Origin: JAABVD01 sp965204545
Lineage (GTDB): Bacteria > Verrucomicrobiota > Verrucomicrobiia > Opitutales > UBA2995
Direction of reading: 5' to 3'
Length of the DNA: 64,000 nt
Assembly: GCA_965204545.1 (NCBI GenBank)
Contig: CBDBFA010000003.1
Span: 248,001 to 312,000, forward strand
Shown here: piece by piece, positions 61,634 through 64,000 of the stretch
Position numbering within the stretch: position 1 is the first letter of the stretch
Layout of the letters: every line of letters starts with the position of its first letter
Translations under genes and position numbers: made by a program
Notes under the pieces: generated by a model
Told to the model about the DNA's origin: nothing
Database searches by the model: none
Seen by the model: the letters and a program-made list of their open reading frames with translations, nothing else

Positions 61634-62781
61634 AGCGCAGCGCGGAGTGTCGCCAGCAAATCGTCGCGACTGACAGGGATCATGTTGGTGGCGTGGCAGG
61701 GATCGTCAAAAGCCTCCTCGGCAAGGAATTCAAGCTTTTCTTCAGCGATTCCGTGGTTGGAGAGCCCAAATCTTATCCCGAGTTTTTCAAACCACGAACG
61801 GCAACTCGACGATAGGACTTCGCCGGCGATGCCGCGTTCCTCGAACAAGTTCTGAACTTCTGCCAGGCGCGTTCGTTGGTCATTGTTGAGAGACTTGGAC
61901 TCCATAAACTCGATGGAAGCGGGTAGGAGGAGTGCATTGGTCAATCCGTGGTGCAATCCGAAGTGAGCGGAGAGAGGATGGGAGAGCGAATGAATCATCC
62001 CCAAGCCCTTTTGAAACGCTGTCGCTCCCATCGTGGCTGCCATCAACATTTTGCCGCGCGCCTCCAGGTCGGTGCCCTCTTCCACACAGACCGGCAAGTA
62101 GTCGAGACAGAGCTTCAGGCTTTCGATCGCGATCCCGTCTGCCATCGGGTGAAAGCCCGGGGCCAGCCACGATTCCAGGGAGTGGGTGAATGCATCGAGC
62201 CCGGTGGCGGCTGTGATGTGCGGCGGGAGCCCGGTCGTCAGTTCGGGGGCGAGCACGGCGATGTCCGGCATGAGCGTGGGCGAGAAGAAGATCGTCTTTT
62301 TGCAGGTGGCGCGCAAGGTCACCACGCTACAGCGCCCGACCTCGCTTCCGGTGCCTGCGGTCGTAGGGATCGCGTAGACAGGGGGCATCGGATTTGTGAT
62401 GAGAGAGTCGCCGCCGAGACGGTCCTCATACTGCGCGAGCGGGCCGTCGTGAGTTGCCATGAACTTGATCACCTTTGCCACATCCATCGGGCTACCGCCT
62501 CCGAGGGCCACAATGGAGTCGCAGCCGTTGTCATTGAAGGCAGCAGCCCCGAGCTCGGTATCCTCCTCGATGGGATTCGGGTGAACCTTGTCGAAGACCG
62601 TAACCTCAGCGCCGCTGGCGAGGAGGGATTCTGTCACCCTGGCGACCAAACCGAGCTCCACGAGCGTAGCGTCAGTCACCAGGAGAACGTGTTTGTGTCC
62701 GCGATCTGTGATGGACGAGCTGAGCTGATCCAGGGCGCCATCGCCAAAGTAGATGATCGTTGGATAGTTGAATTGCTGCAT
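61630..62781 (-). CDS. Iron-containing alcohol dehydrogenase
   Basis: 383 residues, group III ADH fold: GGGSPMDVAK (NAD site), PTTAGTGSEVG, ATGLDAFTHSLESW (metal Asp/His) and GMIHSLSHPLSAHFGLHHG (metal His residues). Reduces or oxidises an aldehyde/alcohol pair. In a phosphonate setting related enzymes reduce phosphonoacetaldehyde; in amine pathways they handle the aldehyde left after oxidation. Second gene of the operon GS-like, ADH, amidotransferase. Confidence 0.9.
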   Translation of the reverse strand: MQQFNYPTIIYFGDGALDQLSSSITDRGHKHVLLVTDATLVELGLVARVTESLLASGAEVTVFDKVHPNPIEEDTELGAAAFNDNGCDSIVALGGGSPMDVAKVIKFMATHDGPLAQYEDRLGGDSLITNPMPPVYAIPTTAGTGSEVGRCSVVTLRATCKKTIFFSPTLMPDIAVLAPELTTGLPPHITAATGLDAFTHSLESWLAPGFHPMADGIAIESLKLCLDYLPVCVEEGTDLEARGKMLMAATMGATAFQKGLGMIHSLSHPLSAHFGLHHGLTNALLLPASIEFMESKSLNNDQRTRLAEVQNLFEERGIAGEVLSSSCRSWFEKLGIRFGLSNHGIAEEKLEFLAEEAFDDPCHATNMIPVSRDDLLATLRAAL

Positions 62782-62816
62782 AACTGGCGTCAGACCGTTT
62801 GGAGACCAAATGCGGT

Positions 62817-64000
62817 TCAGATGAGTTCGAAATAGCGCTTCAACTGCCAGTCATTGACATGTCGCTCGTATTCCCGCACCTCCCAATTGCGCGAGCAGGC
62901 GTAGTGTTCGACAAACTCGGCACCGAAGCAATCCACGGCCTCCGGGCAAGCTTCGAAATCGCGGACGGCATCGCGCAGATTCGAAGAAAGCTGCAATGCA
63001 TCAGGCAAGGAGTCTTCAATCTCGTAGGCGTTGCCCTTGACCGGATCGGTCGGCGAGAGGCCTTTCTCGATTCCCAACAGGCCGGAAGCAATGTTTGCTG
63101 CCGCCACCAAGTAGGGATTGCCATCCGCGGCCCCGACGCGAAACTCGATGCGCTGAGATTTCTCCGAACCGGGAATGACGCGCAGGGCGCAGGTGCGATT
63201 GTCGATGCCCCATGTCGCGGTGGTGGGCGCCCAGAATCCTTTCACCAGGCGGGTGTAGGAGTTGATCGTTGGTGCGCTCATCGCCAGGAACGGTTTCAGA
63301 TACTTCTGCTGGCCGGCGAGGTACTGTGTCATAAGCTCGCTCATTTTATTTGAACCGGTTTCGTCATAGAAGAGGTTCCTTTCGGTCTCTCGATCGGTAA
63401 GCGACTGGTGGACGTGACCGCTTTGACCGGGGTAGTCCATCGACCACTTTGCCATAAACGTCGCCAGCAGGTCGCGCTTTTGGAAGAAGACCTTGGAGAA
63501 CGTCTTGAACAGCGCGGCGGAGTCCGCCATCGCGAGCGCGTCGGTGCAGGAAATCGCCGCCTCCCAGACGCCCGGTCCCGTCTCGCAATGGAGGCCCTCG
63601 AGCGGAAAGCCCATCGCAACGCAATAGTCCATGAATTCGTGGAACAAGTTGGACTCGGCGCTGTTGCGCAACACGCTGTAGCCGAAGTTCCCAGGCGTCA
63701 GGCTGTTCAGTTTTTGGTAGCTCTTCTCCCGGATACTGTCAGGGGTTTCGTTGAACACGAAGAATTCGTACTCAAAGGCCAGCGTGACGCCGAAGCCCAT
63801 TCCGTTGGCTTTCTCGAGGACGCGCTTGAGCAGGCTGCGCGGACAGATGGCGTGCGACCCGCCGTCTTCGCCGATGAAATCGAGCAAGAAGCACGGTGTG
63901 CCGCCTTCATCCGGAATCCGGCGCTCGGTGCCCGGATCGACTTTATAACGCGCGTCAGGAAAAGCAGTGTGCCAGCCTGTGAAGCGCGCACTGTCGTAGA
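62817..64000 (-). CDS. Glutamine-synthetase-family protein, 5' end beyond the window
   Basis: The frame stays open to the window edge, so the N-terminus is missing. Readable upstream sequence YDSARFTGWHTAFPDARYKV and DPGTERRIPDEGGTPCFLLD is the beta-grasp/early catalytic region of GS. Then FEYEFFVF (metal Glu pair), GLHCETGPGVWE, SGHVHQSLTD (ATP/metal His), RCALRVIPG-like NRTCALRVIPGSEKSQRIEF (catalytic Arg) and ANPYLVAAANIASGLLG. It resembles gamma-glutamylpolyamine or gamma-glutamylmethylamide synthetases (PuuA/GmaS type) more than GlnA. Likely ligates glutamate to an amine before FAD-dependent oxidation. Confidence 0.88.
   Translation of the reverse strand, partial: YDSARFTGWHTAFPDARYKVDPGTERRIPDEGGTPCFLLDFIGEDGGSHAICPRSLLKRVLEKANGMGFGVTLAFEYEFFVFNETPDSIREKSYQKLNSLTPGNFGYSVLRNSAESNLFHEFMDYCVAMGFPLEGLHCETGPGVWEAAISCTDALAMADSAALFKTFSKVFFQKRDLLATFMAKWSMDYPGQSGHVHQSLTDRETERNLFYDETGSNKMSELMTQYLAGQQKYLKPFLAMSAPTINSYTRLVKGFWAPTTATWGIDNRTCALRVIPGSEKSQRIEFRVGAADGNPYLVAAANIASGLLGIEKGLSPTDPVKGNAYEIEDSLPDALQLSSNLRDAVRDFEACPEAVDCFGAEFVEHYACSRNWEVREYERHVNDWQLKRYFELI

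Overview
The window reads as a chromosomal segment of a PVC-group bacterium, most likely a marine Verrucomicrobiota. The evidence is the family mix: six secreted sulfatases (one fused to DUF1080), two pairs of DUF1501 + PSCyt1/DUF1549/DUF1553 proteins, Tat-exported enolase-superfamily proteins and a large propeller protein ending in an azurin-like domain. Between genes lie many recurring phrases (CCTAATTCCTAATTC followed by a GC hairpin, GATCAC repeats, GGGGTCA...TGACCCC palindromes). No rRNA, tRNA, CRISPR or phage module was recognised.

Layout. 0-17.3 kb: a sulfatase-DUF1080 fusion, a more A/T-rich Bacteroidota-looking sulfatase, a NatA/NatB-type ABC exporter, a PA0069-type radical SAM protein, a BNR/sialidase-like protein, two more sulfatases, a RAYT-type HUH transposase, a Tat enolase-superfamily protein, a PQQ-like propeller and an esterase. 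17.4-30.6 kb: two DUF1501/PSD1 operons either side of the propeller-azurin protein; the second operon is bracketed by two related palindromes; then an MFS transporter. 31-46.3 kb: twelve consecutive minus-strand genes that look like a sugar-acid route: Tat enolase, secreted bicupin, HAD protein, IclR regulator, GPH and SSS symporters, two enolase-superfamily proteins, a DapA-like aldolase, an AroE-like dehydrogenase, a quinoprotein dehydrogenase with an inserted c-heme domain, and a sulfatase. 46.3-53.1 kb: three GH39-like glycosidases and a sulfatase. 53.2-54.4 kb: a VapBC pair and a composite inverted-repeat element. 54.4-64 kb: a PhnW-like aminotransferase, a dimethylglycine dehydrogenase-like protein, a DUF5690-like transporter, a second FAD oxidoreductase, a class I glutamine amidotransferase, an iron alcohol dehydrogenase and a glutamine-synthetase-family protein cut by the window edge.

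How the genes may work together (inference): secreted sulfatases, esterase and GH39-like enzymes strip a sulfated algal-type polysaccharide. The quinoprotein oxidises a released sugar. The symporters import the acid, enolase-type dehydratases make a 2-keto-3-deoxy acid, and the DapA-like aldolase cleaves it. Four near-identical 17-bp palindromic sites (consensus NRRCAATANTYTTGTYA) lie upstream of the SSS-downstream enolase operon, the GPH transporter, the divergent Tat-enolase/GH39 pair and the divergent GH39 pair. They define a putative regulon, with the local IclR protein as first candidate regulator. The rightmost block resembles gamma-glutamylated-amine or methylated-amine catabolism, possibly tied to aminoethylphosphonate.
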